Origin: Shewanella denitrificans OS217
Lineage (GTDB): Bacteria; Pseudomonadota; Gammaproteobacteria; Enterobacterales; Shewanellaceae
Assembly (NCBI RefSeq): GCF_000013765.1
Contig: NC_007954.1
Location: forward strand, 2,356,001-2,420,000
Direction of reading: 5' to 3'
DNA: 64,000 nucleotides
Part shown: piece by piece, positions 1-8,169 of the stretch
Layout: each line of letters begins with the position of its first letter
How positions within the stretch are numbered: the first letter of the stretch is position 1
Position numbers and translations under genes: made by a program
The notes under the pieces: model-generated
The model's database searches: none
Told to the model about the DNA's origin: nothing
Seen by the model: only the letters and a program-made list of their open reading frames with translations

Positions 1-731
1 TGTTTAGCGAGCGTGATGCCTGGCAGGCCGACACCTGCAATAAAGTGAACTTGTTTACTCAACTTGGGCTCAAGGGCATTGACCCTGCTGACACTGTGAT
101 TAGCATCTTTAGTTATGAAACCCCTGCCCTTGCTGCCCTGTGTAAGCTGTGGCAACAAAGTAAAGATAAAGTCCATGCGCTGATCCCAAAGGGACGCAGC
201 TTAAATAGCTTAACCGCGCTGCTTAATTGTGACGCCTCAGATATTATGCCCGGTCAGCAATTTCACTTAGGCAATTTAACCATTCATATCTTGCCGATGA
301 CAGATCAGCAAGGCTATGACAGACTGCTGTGGTCGGCAGATTTCAATATAGTCCGCGGTGAAGATTCCTTTTTACGGGCACAATGGGCAGCTAAACCCTT
401 TATTTGGCACATATATCCCCAAGAAGATGACTATCATCTGGTAAAATTAAGAGCTTTTCTGGAAATTTACTGCGATAATCTGGCTCCTGAATTGGCAAAC
501 CACTGGTCTGAGCTTAATATCGCGTTCAACACTGGTGAGTCAAACTCAGTGCTAAGCCACTGGGAACAACTAAATTCTGTTGATTTGTCCTTGTTACAAG
601 ATGGGCAACACCATCTACAACAATGGCCCGTTGACGCTTTAAATGACGCGGATCTCGCTACTCGACTGATTAATTTCGTCAACAGCAAATCGAGCCGCGC
701 TAAAATTGAAAAACCGAAAATAGGAATATAG
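1..731 (+). CDS. earP: EF-P arginine rhamnosyltransferase EarP (5'-truncated by window edge)
   Basis: The frame is open from base 3, so the gene starts outside the window and only about 243 C-terminal residues are present. EarP-family glycosyltransferases transfer rhamnose from dTDP-rhamnose to Arg32 of elongation factor P, which helps ribosomes through polyproline stretches. The visible part fits the C-terminal nucleotide-sugar-binding lobe (for example the stretch ending CDNLAPELANHW and the earlier VISIFSYE segment). It stops two bases before efp, the usual earP-efp arrangement, and that EF-P carries Arg at position 32. The identification rests on this context plus overall resemblance; the N-terminal half cannot be checked here. 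Confidence 0.87.
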   Translation, partial: FSERDAWQADTCNKVNLFTQLGLKGIDPADTVISIFSYETPALAALCKLWQQSKDKVHALIPKGRSLNSLTALLNCDASDIMPGQQFHLGNLTIHILPMTDQQGYDRLLWSADFNIVRGEDSFLRAQWAAKPFIWHIYPQEDDYHLVKLRAFLEIYCDNLAPELANHWSELNIAFNTGESNSVLSHWEQLNSVDLSLLQDGQHHLQQWPVDALNDADLATRLINFVNSKSSRAKIEKPKIGI

Positions 732-733
732 TA

Positions 734-1294
734 ATGAAAACTGCTCATGAAATCCGTCCTGGTAACGTGATCATGTTAGATGGCAGCCCATGGGTTGTGC
801 AGAAAACTGAAACTACCCGTTCTGGCCGTAACGCTGCTATCGTAAAATTGAAGTTAAAGCACGTGCTGCTTGATTCTGGCACAGAACAGACCTTCAAAGG
901 CGAAGACAAGATGGACGTTATCGTTCTTGAACGTCTTGATTGCACTTACTCTTACTTTGCTGATCCTATGTATGTTTTCATGGATGCTGATTACAACCAG
1001 TATGACGTTGAAGCTGACAACCTAGGTGATGCTGCAGCCTATATCATCGATGGTATGGAAGAAACTTGCCAAGTGACCTTCTACGAAGGCAAGGCAATTT
1101 CTGTTGAATTACCGACTCATATTGTTCGTGAAGTGATTTACACTGAGCCTTCAGCTCGTGGCGATACTTCTGGTAAAGTCATGAAGCCTGCAACCATCAC
1201 TGGCGGCGGTACTGTGACTGTGGCTGACTTCGTTAAAGTTGGCGACAAGATTGAAATCGACACTCGCACTGGTGAATTCAAGAAGCGCGCTTAA
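734..1294 (+). CDS. efp: Elongation factor P
   Basis: EF-P binds the ribosome between the P and E sites and stimulates peptide bond formation at proline runs. The 186-residue length is standard for the family, with an N-terminal KOW-like domain (about residues 1–65) followed by two OB-fold domains. The modified loop reads TTRSGRNAA with Arg at position 32, so this is the rhamnosylated class of EF-P and not the lysylated class, in agreement with earP immediately upstream. The start ATG lies two bases after the earP stop codon, so the two genes are probably cotranscribed and translationally coupled. A strong hairpin terminator follows. Confidence 0.98.
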   Translation: MKTAHEIRPGNVIMLDGSPWVVQKTETTRSGRNAAIVKLKLKHVLLDSGTEQTFKGEDKMDVIVLERLDCTYSYFADPMYVFMDADYNQYDVEADNLGDAAAYIIDGMEETCQVTFYEGKAISVELPTHIVREVIYTEPSARGDTSGKVMKPATITGGGTVTVADFVKVGDKIEIDTRTGEFKKRA

Positions 1295-1322
1295 TCCGCC
1301 AACTTGTTCACTCAGTACCCTA

Positions 1323-1347
1323 AGCCAGCATTTGCTGGCTTTTTTTA
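1323..1347 (+). terminator. Rho-independent terminator of earP-efp
   Basis: The arms AGCCAGCA and TGCTGGCT form a perfect inverted repeat with a very tight loop, followed by a run of T residues, about 30 bases after the efp stop codon. Confidence 0.85.
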
Positions 1348-1359
1348 TGGCCAAGATTT

Positions 1360-1485
1360 GCCATCTGTTAACCGTTATCTGTAGTCTGTTATCCGTTATT
1401 CGTAATCCGTAGTCCGTAATCAGTTATCCGTTAACCATTAACTAGAACCTAGAACCTAGAACCTAGAACCTAGAACCTAGAATTC
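1360..1485. repeat. Array of about 18 seven-base repeats between efp and alaA
   Basis: Read in blocks of seven from base 1367, the sequence runs GTTAACC, GTTATCT, GTAGTCT, GTTATCC, GTTATTC, GTAATCC, GTAGTCC, GTAATCA, GTTATCC, GTTAACC, ATTAACT, and then five identical AGAACCT units (1444–1478) and a degenerate AGAATTC. GCCATCT at 1360 can be counted as one more unit. The first part is a diverged family and the second a recent, perfect expansion, both in the same register. The rest of this 420-base gap (1486–1714) is AT-rich and shows nothing I can identify apart from presumed promoter DNA for alaA. Confidence 0.85.
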
Positions 1486-1714
1486 TGAACATCAGCCTTA
1501 GAACCTACAAGCTATCAGTTAAAAACTCCGCACTTACACAATATTTCAGCATAAAACACTATTTAAGTTTTACTTACCACCCACTCTCAGCAGATAAATC
1601 TTAAAAAATACCCTTAACTTTGCTCATCAGCCCCTTCCTCTGGCGGTAATTTTTAGTTATGGTTCTGACACTTATGTTGTTTTAGTCTAGTTAGCTATTT
1701 TAAAGAGTCCATTC

Positions 1715-2929
1715 ATGCGCCCTATTATCAAATCCAATAAGCTCGATTCCGTCTGTTATGACATCCGCGGCCCAGTCCACAAGGAAGCCCGCCGCCTCGA
1801 AGAGGAAGGTCACCGCATCTTAAAGCTCAATATAGGTAACCCAGCGCCCTTTGGATTTGAAGCCCCTGAGGAAATTGTCAGGGACGTTATTCTCAATTTA
1901 CCCAGTGCCCAAGGCTATTGTGAGTCAAAAGGATTATTCTCTGCCCGCAAGGCCATAGTGCAGCATTATCAAGCACAGGGGATTTTTGGGGTCGACATCG
2001 AGGACATCTACATAGGCAATGGGGTGTCAGAGCTTATCATGATGGCATTACAAGGCTTGCTGAATACCGATGATGAGATTTTAATTCCCTCCCCCGATTA
2101 CCCCTTGTGGACCGCGGCAGCCAATCTTTCTGGCGGCAAGGCGGTGCATTATCGCTGTGATGAAGAGGCCGATTGGTTCCCCGATCTCAATGACATTAAA
2201 GCCAAGATCACCCCGCGCACTCGCGGCATCGTCTTAATTAACCCCAACAATCCCACTGGCGCGGTTTACAGTGAAGCCTTGCTGTTAGAGGTGATTGAAT
2301 TATGTCGCCAGCACGACCTTATCCTGTTTGCCGATGAGATTTACGATAAGATTTTGTACGATGAAGCCCAGCATGTGCCAGCGGCGAGATTGTCTGACGA
2401 TATTCTTACCGTGACCTTCAATGGCTTGTCTAAAGCCTACCGCGCCGCCGGTTTTAGGGTGGGCTGGATGATGCTCTCTGGTAACTTAAAGATAGCCAAG
2501 AGTTATATCGAGGGCCTAGAAATGCTGTCGTCCATGCGCTTGTGCTCCAATGTACCTAATCAGCACGCCATTCAAACTGCGCTCGGTGGCTACCAGTCCA
2601 TTAATGAACTTATCTTACCCAATGGCCGATTAACGGTGCAGCGCGACGTGTGTTTTGATTTGCTCAATCAAATCCCTGGGGTCAGTTGTAAGAAACCTAA
2701 GGGCGCCTTGTATGCCTTCCCAAAGCTTGATATGAAAAAGTTTAACTTAAGGGATGATGAGCGCTTAGTGCTGGACTTACTTAAGAGCCAAAAAATCCTC
2801 CTCGTTCATGGCAGTGCCTTTAACTGGCCTGAGCCGGATCACCTCAGGGTGGTCTTCTTACCTCATAAGGAAGACTTAACCAAAGCCTTAACCCATTTTG
2901 GCGAGTTTCTCGAAGACTATCGGCAGTGA
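1715..2929 (+). CDS. alaA: Glutamate-pyruvate (alanine) aminotransferase AlaA
   Basis: This is a PLP-dependent class I/II aminotransferase of 404 residues, the usual AlaA length. It is expected to make alanine from pyruvate and glutamate in the cytoplasm. Visible landmarks are the N-terminal IRGPVHKEARRLEEEG segment typical of AlaA, the substrate-side loop NPNNPTG (about 176–182), Asp207 in ADEIYDK, which would contact the PLP ring nitrogen, and Lys240 in GLSKAYRAAGFR, which would form the Schiff base. The start ATG follows an AAAGAG sequence. The gene stands alone, ending at a strong hairpin terminator before yfbR. Confidence 0.95.
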   Translation: MRPIIKSNKLDSVCYDIRGPVHKEARRLEEEGHRILKLNIGNPAPFGFEAPEEIVRDVILNLPSAQGYCESKGLFSARKAIVQHYQAQGIFGVDIEDIYIGNGVSELIMMALQGLLNTDDEILIPSPDYPLWTAAANLSGGKAVHYRCDEEADWFPDLNDIKAKITPRTRGIVLINPNNPTGAVYSEALLLEVIELCRQHDLILFADEIYDKILYDEAQHVPAARLSDDILTVTFNGLSKAYRAAGFRVGWMMLSGNLKIAKSYIEGLEMLSSMRLCSNVPNQHAIQTALGGYQSINELILPNGRLTVQRDVCFDLLNQIPGVSCKKPKGALYAFPKLDMKKFNLRDDERLVLDLLKSQKILLVHGSAFNWPEPDHLRVVFLPHKEDLTKALTHFGEFLEDYRQ

Positions 2930-2956
2930 TATGCTTAAACTAGACTAATGCTAGAT

Positions 2957-2985
2957 AAGCGACTCAAAAGAGTCGCTTTTTTTTT
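2957..2985 (+). terminator. Rho-independent terminator after alaA
   Basis: The arms AAGCGACTC and GAGTCGCTT enclose an AAAA loop and are followed by an uninterrupted T tract. Confidence 0.9.
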
Positions 2986-3038
2986 GCCCGCACGCCATGA
3001 TAAGCTCAGCACCATGCCTATTGGAATAAAGGAGTCCC

Positions 3039-3626
3039 ATGAGTCATCTATTTGCCCACCTAGCCCGCATGAAACTTATTCAGCGCTGGCCATTAATGTA
3101 CAACGTGCGTCGAGAAAATGTGCAGGAGCATTCACTGCAAGTGGCCATGGTGGCCCATGCGCTAGCCATTATCAGCAATAAAAAGTTTGCCACCCATTTA
3201 GATGTCAACAAGACCGCCACCATCGCCATTTTCCACGATGCCAGCGAAATATTAACCGGCGACTTGCCCACCCCGGTTAAGTATTTCAATAAAGAAATCG
3301 AAGCCGAGTACAAGAAAATTGAAGCCATCGCCGAGCAGCGCATGTTGGAGATGGTGCCAGAGGAGTTCAAGCAAGACTACTTGAGCCTGTTTGACAGCTC
3401 GGCTGCGGATCCTGAGTATAAAGCCCTAGTGAAATCCGCCGATACTTTGTGCGCCTATCTTAAGTGTCTAGAGGAACAAAAAGCCGGCAACAGTGAGTTT
3501 AATAGTGCTAAGCAGCGCCTCGAGGCCATGCTAGATGCCAACCCAAACCCAGCGGTTAAATTTTTCAGGGACTGCTTTATTCCAAGCTTTACCTTAGATT
3601 TAGATGAAATTAACCAGATGCTCTAG
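3039..3626 (+). CDS. yfbR: 5'-deoxynucleotidase YfbR
   Basis: This is an HD-domain phosphohydrolase that removes the 5' phosphate of deoxyribonucleoside monophosphates, a step in dNTP turnover and salvage. The 195-residue protein closely follows the known E. coli enzyme, shifted by two residues: metal ligands are His31, the pair His66-Asp67 in FHDASEILTGDLPTPVKY, and Asp135 in VKSADTLCAYLKCLEE. A good ribosome site (AAGGAG) precedes the ATG. It lies just upstream of a dGTP triphosphohydrolase-like gene, so two HD-type nucleotide hydrolases are adjacent here. Confidence 0.95.
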   Translation: MSHLFAHLARMKLIQRWPLMYNVRRENVQEHSLQVAMVAHALAIISNKKFATHLDVNKTATIAIFHDASEILTGDLPTPVKYFNKEIEAEYKKIEAIAEQRMLEMVPEEFKQDYLSLFDSSAADPEYKALVKSADTLCAYLKCLEEQKAGNSEFNSAKQRLEAMLDANPNPAVKFFRDCFIPSFTLDLDEINQML

Positions 3627-3671
3627 GGCTAAGTCCGTGTTTGTTAAATCAATAGCATAGCGCTGCCTTTT

Positions 3672-5138
3672 ATGCCTAAAGCCACTGTGAGTAACATGAC
3701 CAATAAAGTGATGAATAACGTGACCAAAATCGTGCCGAGTAAACTGACATCAAAAGCCGTGATTATCGATTCTGCAGTCTTAAGCAATCAAGACGTGCCA
3801 CCAGTCATCAGCCCTTGGCATGAAAGACCGCTGGCCGAAGACAAACACAGGCGCAACGATCACCGTAGCCCGTTTCAGCGTGACCGAGCGCGGATTTTGC
3901 ATTCCGCCGCCTTTAGGCGCCTACAAGCTAAGACTCAAGTGCTGGGTGTGGGTATGAATGACTTCTATCGTACTCGCTTGACTCACTCCTTAGAAGTGTC
4001 ACAAATTGGCACCGGCATAGCCGCGCAGCTTAAGCGTAAATACCCGCAGCTTAAGTTTCTGTTTAATTCCATGAGCTTGATAGAATCTTTGTGTCTGGCC
4101 CACGACATAGGTCACCCCCCCTTTGGCCATGGCGGCGAGGTGGCGCTCAATTACATGATGCGTGAGCATGGCGGTTTTGAGGGCAATGGCCAGACGTTTC
4201 GCATCCTAACCCGCCTTGAGCCTTATACCTTATCTTGGGGGATGAATCTTACCCGTAGAACCTTACTCGGCGTACTTAAATACCCGGCTATTCGCTCGCA
4301 AATGTATATTGACCAAGGCTCTGTCCCCCCTGCCAACTATCGGCAGCTCAAACCCTCACAGTGGACACCGGTCAAAGGCATATTCAATGAGGATAAGGAC
4401 AATTTTGATTGGGTGCTGGCGCCATTACTGGCGGCAGACAGAGACAAATTTATGAGCCTTGCCCCTCTGAGCAATAACCTAAGTTATCCCCACAGAAAAA
4501 CCGCTTATAAATCGTTTGATTGCTCTATCATGGAGCTTGCCGATGACACAGCTTATGCGGTGCACGATTTAGAAGATGCCATCGTCATGGGGATAGTCAC
4601 GAGGGAGCAATGGGACAAAGATGTGGCCGCCTGCCTAAGTCAGAGTGACGATGCATGGGTGGCCAAGGAATTTTCCTCCATAGGCAACAAGCTGTTTTCC
4701 AGTGAGCACCACCTCAGAAAAGATGCCATAGGTACCTTAGTCAATGGGTTTGTCACCGCCATTTTAATCGAAGAACATCCAGACTTCAGTGATCCACTGC
4801 TGAAATACAATGCCACATTGGAGCCTGGATTTGCCACCGCATTGGAAGTGCTCAAGCAGTTTGTGCTTAGGCATGTTGTCAGAAAACCTGAAATTCAAAT
4901 GCTAGAATATAAAGGCCAGCAAATCGTGATGCAGTTATTTGAAGCCTTTGCCAGCGATCCCGAACGCTTGCTGCCGCTTAATACTCAGAGCCGTTGGCAC
5001 CAAGCCTGTGAAGCCGGACAGGATCCCATGCGGGTGATTGCCGATTATATTTCAGGGATGACAGATGAGTTTGCGGGGCGTTTGCATCAGCAACTGTTCG
5101 ACCCCAAATTTGCTGGCATTATGGATTTAGGTCAGTGA
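3672..5138 (+). CDS. dGTP triphosphohydrolase-like HD protein
   Basis: This HD-domain protein belongs to the deoxyguanosinetriphosphate triphosphohydrolase-like family, which cuts dNTPs to deoxynucleoside plus triphosphate. The core signature is intact: RSPFQRDRARILHSAAFRRL (about 65–84), His105 in RLTHSLEVSQIG, and His144-Asp145 in AHDIGHPPFGHGGE. From the first ATG the protein is 488 residues, with about 45 residues before the conserved region that look unrelated to the family. That ATG has no convincing ribosome site, and ATG codons at 3696 or 3711, or the GTG at about 3797, are possible alternatives. The last coding bases (5115–5135) recur exactly at 11038–11058, see the direct-repeat entries. 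Confidence 0.87.
   Translation: MPKATVSNMTNKVMNNVTKIVPSKLTSKAVIIDSAVLSNQDVPPVISPWHERPLAEDKHRRNDHRSPFQRDRARILHSAAFRRLQAKTQVLGVGMNDFYRTRLTHSLEVSQIGTGIAAQLKRKYPQLKFLFNSMSLIESLCLAHDIGHPPFGHGGEVALNYMMREHGGFEGNGQTFRILTRLEPYTLSWGMNLTRRTLLGVLKYPAIRSQMYIDQGSVPPANYRQLKPSQWTPVKGIFNEDKDNFDWVLAPLLAADRDKFMSLAPLSNNLSYPHRKTAYKSFDCSIMELADDTAYAVHDLEDAIVMGIVTREQWDKDVAACLSQSDDAWVAKEFSSIGNKLFSSEHHLRKDAIGTLVNGFVTAILIEEHPDFSDPLLKYNATLEPGFATALEVLKQFVLRHVVRKPEIQMLEYKGQQIVMQLFEAFASDPERLLPLNTQSRWHQACEAGQDPMRVIADYISGMTDEFAGRLHQQLFDPKFAGIMDLGQ
5115..5135 (+). repeat. 21-bp direct repeat, left copy (3' end of dGTPase-like gene)
   Basis: The last 21 coding bases before the TGA stop of the dGTPase-like gene, beginning GGCATTATGG and ending TTTAGGTCAG, are repeated exactly and in the same orientation at 11038–11058. 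The two copies bracket the signalling operon. An exact 21-base match at this spacing is not expected by chance. Confidence 0.9.
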
Positions 5139-5206
5139 TCCCTCGTCAAATTAACTCGAATTAGTCTCTGAATTCCGCCATAGAGAATGTATGTAAAATA
5201 GTTGGA

Positions 5207-5231
5207 CATCACTCTTGCCACGAGAGTGATG
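5207..5231. terminator. Hairpin between convergent genes (weak terminator candidate)
   Basis: CATCACTCT and AGAGTGATG form a perfect 9-bp stem with a 7-base loop between the dGTPase-like gene and the end of the signalling operon. No T tract follows on either strand, so termination here is uncertain. Confidence 0.4.
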
Positions 5232-5239
5232 CTGTGACG

Positions 5240-7807
5240 TCAGGTTCCAGTGGGATTGGGGCAATAGGATTGTACAAACATCTCAAACAAGGCTACAGGT
5301 AGTGGCCGTGATATATAATAGCCTTGCATATGATTGCAGCCTAATTCCTTCAATATGGTCAAATGCTGCTGGGTTTCAATCCCTTCAGCAATGACACATA
5401 AGTCCAGTGAATGTGCCAAATTTATAATGGACTTCACTAAGGCTTTAGCCGCGAGAGAGTCTGTTATAGGGTCAATAAAACTACGGTCTATTTTCAGCCT
5501 ATTAACAGGTATGGATCTGAGTCTTGATAAGGATGAATAACCCGTACCGAAATCATCAATAGCAATCCCGTAACCTAGGGACTGTAATTCTTGCAGAAAA
5601 GGTGAGATATCCTCCTCATCTGAAAAAGCACCTTCAGTTATTTCTATTTCAATATGACTGGGGTCTATCTGATATTGCGAAATAGCCTCAGCATAGTGTT
5701 GTCTAAATTTTGATTGTTTGAAGGTCTTGGTTGATACATTTAAAGCCACTCTACCAAAAAACAGCTTTTTTTCATGCCACTTAAAAACTTGATTAAATAC
5801 CGAGTTCATTACCCAACGGTCGACCTCAGCTATGAGGCCTAATTCTTCTGCCAAAGGGATAAAATCTATTGGATTGATAAGTCCCTTCGTTGGATGTTGC
5901 CAACGAATTAACGCCTCGGCACCAGAAATTTCTTCGGTGATCACATCAATTTGAGGCTGATACCACATTTCAAATTGATTAAGCAGTAATGCCTGTTTAA
6001 TATCTTCCACGATCGAAATACGTCGTACCACTTGTTCTGTAAGTGCTTGACGATAATAGGCGAAACTGCCTACACCCTGTTTTTTTGCATGGTACATTGC
6101 CGTATCAGCATTTTTAATTAATTCCGCAGAAGTGAGTCCGTCATTGGGATAAATCGCTATTCCAAGAGACACTGACGCGTTGATCACCGCTTGGCTGGTA
6201 ATAAATTCACCAGACACTAATTGGCGAATATTGGTAATAGATTGCTCCGCACTCTGCTGCTCGGCTTCTATTTCAAAGAAAATAATGAATTCATCTCCCC
6301 CAAAACGCGCTATCACATCCGTTTGTCGCAACTTGTTCTTAAGATTAGTTGCTAGCAGAGCAATAAACTCATCGCCAATGGCGTGACCAAACGTGTCATT
6401 AATGTCTTTAAAATTATCAACATCTAAAAAACAAACAGCCAACTGCCTACCATCTCTTGCACAACGCTTTAACTCATAATCGAGTAAAGTGACAAAATGA
6501 AGTCGATTGTAAAGGCCGGTATTTTTATCGTGACGTGTTAAATACAGCAATTGATCTTGATAAGATTTTATGTCACTTATATCGGTAAAAAAACACACTA
6601 ATTGCTGTAGTTCAACCATTTGGCTAGGTAATACAAATAAACTTAACAGACTAATTCTAGATATCCCATTTAAGTGTATATGTACTACTTCACCTTGCCA
6701 GGGTTTACCGGCCTTAATATATAAGCGTAAACTCGCTCTTTGTTCCTTGGTAAATTTTATTGAATTTAATTTAGTAAAATCTCGGCCAAGGAACGGCTCT
6801 ATGGGCAGGCCAGTCAAGGCTAGAAACCCGGGATTAACCTCGACGACTTTTCCATTATGATCCAATACCAAGATCCCATGAGAAGTATGGTTAAAAATAC
6901 TCGAATAACGCTCTATTTTTTGCCTGTCAATCAAACTCGCTGTAATATTATAAATTATCGCAGAAAAACCAATAACGTGATTATTTTCCATAACCGCGGA
7001 CAGCCTCAGATTCAGCCATAGCACGTCATGTTCTATCCCCAGCATTTTCAACTGCATGGTTTGGGTTGAATTAAATTGTGATTGAGCAATAATTTTCGCG
7101 CACTCACTCTGTAAAATAAGTGCATTCTCTGTGGAGAATAACTGAGTGAAACTCATATTAGTCTCTAATTTAACCAGTGCTGCCCCCAGTAGTTTATGCC
7201 ATGCTTTATTTGCGTTCAAAATAAATAATTTTAGATCAAGCTCTAATACACCAACATCTAAACTCTCCACTAAACGTTGATAATTTTTCTCATGTTGCTG
7301 GCTAACCTCCTGTTCAGAGTTCAGTTCCAAAGTTTTTTTGTCTAATTTTTTTCTAATACGAGAATTGTAAAATTTAATATATTCCTGCTGCGTAATACTT
7401 TCATTTTCATCAATACTTACAGGTGTAAGCTTTCCTAATGATGTATCTTTTACCACTCCTTTAATGCGCTTTATAAACTCTAATGGCTCCAGTGGCTTAA
7501 TTAGAAATAGCTGAGCGCCTAGCGCATACGCTAATTGTTCATCTTTCGATTCGACGTAGGTGGCAGTATAAAAAACAAAAGGGATGTCCTTATATTGTGG
7601 ATGATTTTTCACCCAACGGCAAAACTCAAACCCATCCATTACTGGCATGAGAATGTCCGAAATTATCATATCTGGGGTATGCTGTAATAGTTGCAAGATA
7701 GCTATTTCCCCATCTTTGGCTGAAGTGACACTGTGTCCATCGGCAGATAAATATACATCTTGTAATACCCGTGAGTTTTCGTCGTCCTCGACAATCAATA
7801 TATTCAT
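5240..7807 (-). CDS. Receiver–PAS–PAS–GGDEF–EAL cyclic-di-GMP signalling protein
   Basis: This 855-residue cytoplasmic protein couples a phosphorylatable receiver to both cyclic-di-GMP enzymes. The receiver (1–118) has acidic residues at 8–9, the phosphoacceptor Asp51 in SDILMPVMDG and Lys in FLIKPLEP. Two PAS-like regions (about 175–295 and 300–415) follow. The GGDEF domain has an intact GGDEF motif at 503–507 and an inhibitory-site RQTD five residues before it. The EAL domain keeps E631-A632-L633, IEITEGAF, DDFGTGYSS (751–759) and VIAEGIET. Both catalytic centres therefore look competent, and which activity dominates cannot be told from sequence. Its ATG overlaps the receiver gene's stop (ATGA), so it is the output gene of the operon. 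Confidence 0.93.
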   Translation of the reverse strand: MNILIVEDDENSRVLQDVYLSADGHSVTSAKDGEIAILQLLQHTPDMIISDILMPVMDGFEFCRWVKNHPQYKDIPFVFYTATYVESKDEQLAYALGAQLFLIKPLEPLEFIKRIKGVVKDTSLGKLTPVSIDENESITQQEYIKFYNSRIRKKLDKKTLELNSEQEVSQQHEKNYQRLVESLDVGVLELDLKLFILNANKAWHKLLGAALVKLETNMSFTQLFSTENALILQSECAKIIAQSQFNSTQTMQLKMLGIEHDVLWLNLRLSAVMENNHVIGFSAIIYNITASLIDRQKIERYSSIFNHTSHGILVLDHNGKVVEVNPGFLALTGLPIEPFLGRDFTKLNSIKFTKEQRASLRLYIKAGKPWQGEVVHIHLNGISRISLLSLFVLPSQMVELQQLVCFFTDISDIKSYQDQLLYLTRHDKNTGLYNRLHFVTLLDYELKRCARDGRQLAVCFLDVDNFKDINDTFGHAIGDEFIALLATNLKNKLRQTDVIARFGGDEFIIFFEIEAEQQSAEQSITNIRQLVSGEFITSQAVINASVSLGIAIYPNDGLTSAELIKNADTAMYHAKKQGVGSFAYYRQALTEQVVRRISIVEDIKQALLLNQFEMWYQPQIDVITEEISGAEALIRWQHPTKGLINPIDFIPLAEELGLIAEVDRWVMNSVFNQVFKWHEKKLFFGRVALNVSTKTFKQSKFRQHYAEAISQYQIDPSHIEIEITEGAFSDEEDISPFLQELQSLGYGIAIDDFGTGYSSLSRLRSIPVNRLKIDRSFIDPITDSLAAKALVKSIINLAHSLDLCVIAEGIETQQHLTILKELGCNHMQGYYISRPLPVALFEMFVQSYCPNPTGT

Positions 7808-8169
7808 ATTTTCACCACTTGCATAATTTGCGAAATTATCAACTCTGGGTTTATTGGCTTTTCTATATATCCATCACAACCCGATGCCAATAGCAGCTGA
7901 CGGTCACCACACATGGCATAAGACGTCACAGCAATCACAGGTTTATTTACACCCTGAGCGCGCATCCTCTTTATCACTTCGAATCCTGAAATATCTGGCA
8001 GTTGTATATCGAGCAATATAAAGTCGTATTCACATTGCTTCGCCGAAGCCAGGCCCGTTAATCCATCGAATGCCGGAATAACGTCGATATTGTTAGCTCG
8101 TAATATAAAACTAATAAGTTCCATATTATCAAGATTGTCCTCAATAATCAGCGCGGTAAGTTGTGTCAT
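7804..8169 (-). CDS. Single-domain response regulator (CheY-like receiver)
   Basis: A stand-alone receiver of about 121 residues with no output domain. It shows the acidic pair in IIEDNLDN, the phosphoacceptor Asp in FILLDIQLPDISG, the Ser/Thr position in VTSYAMCG and the Lys in YIEKPINPE. It sits between the histidine kinase gene, which it overlaps at its 5' end, and the receiver-GGDEF-EAL gene, which it overlaps by four bases. It may relay phosphate or compete for the kinase. I chose the ATG at 8169; an in-frame GTG at 8181 would add four residues. Neither start has a strong ribosome site, as expected for a coupled gene. Confidence 0.9.
   Translation of the reverse strand: MTQLTALIIEDNLDNMELISFILRANNIDVIPAFDGLTGLASAKQCEYDFILLDIQLPDISGFEVIKRMRAQGVNKPVIAVTSYAMCGDRQLLLASGCDGYIEKPINPELIISQIMQVVKI

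Noticed and set aside
1360..1485. CRISPR array
   Set aside because: Units are seven bases with no spacers and no cas genes are present.
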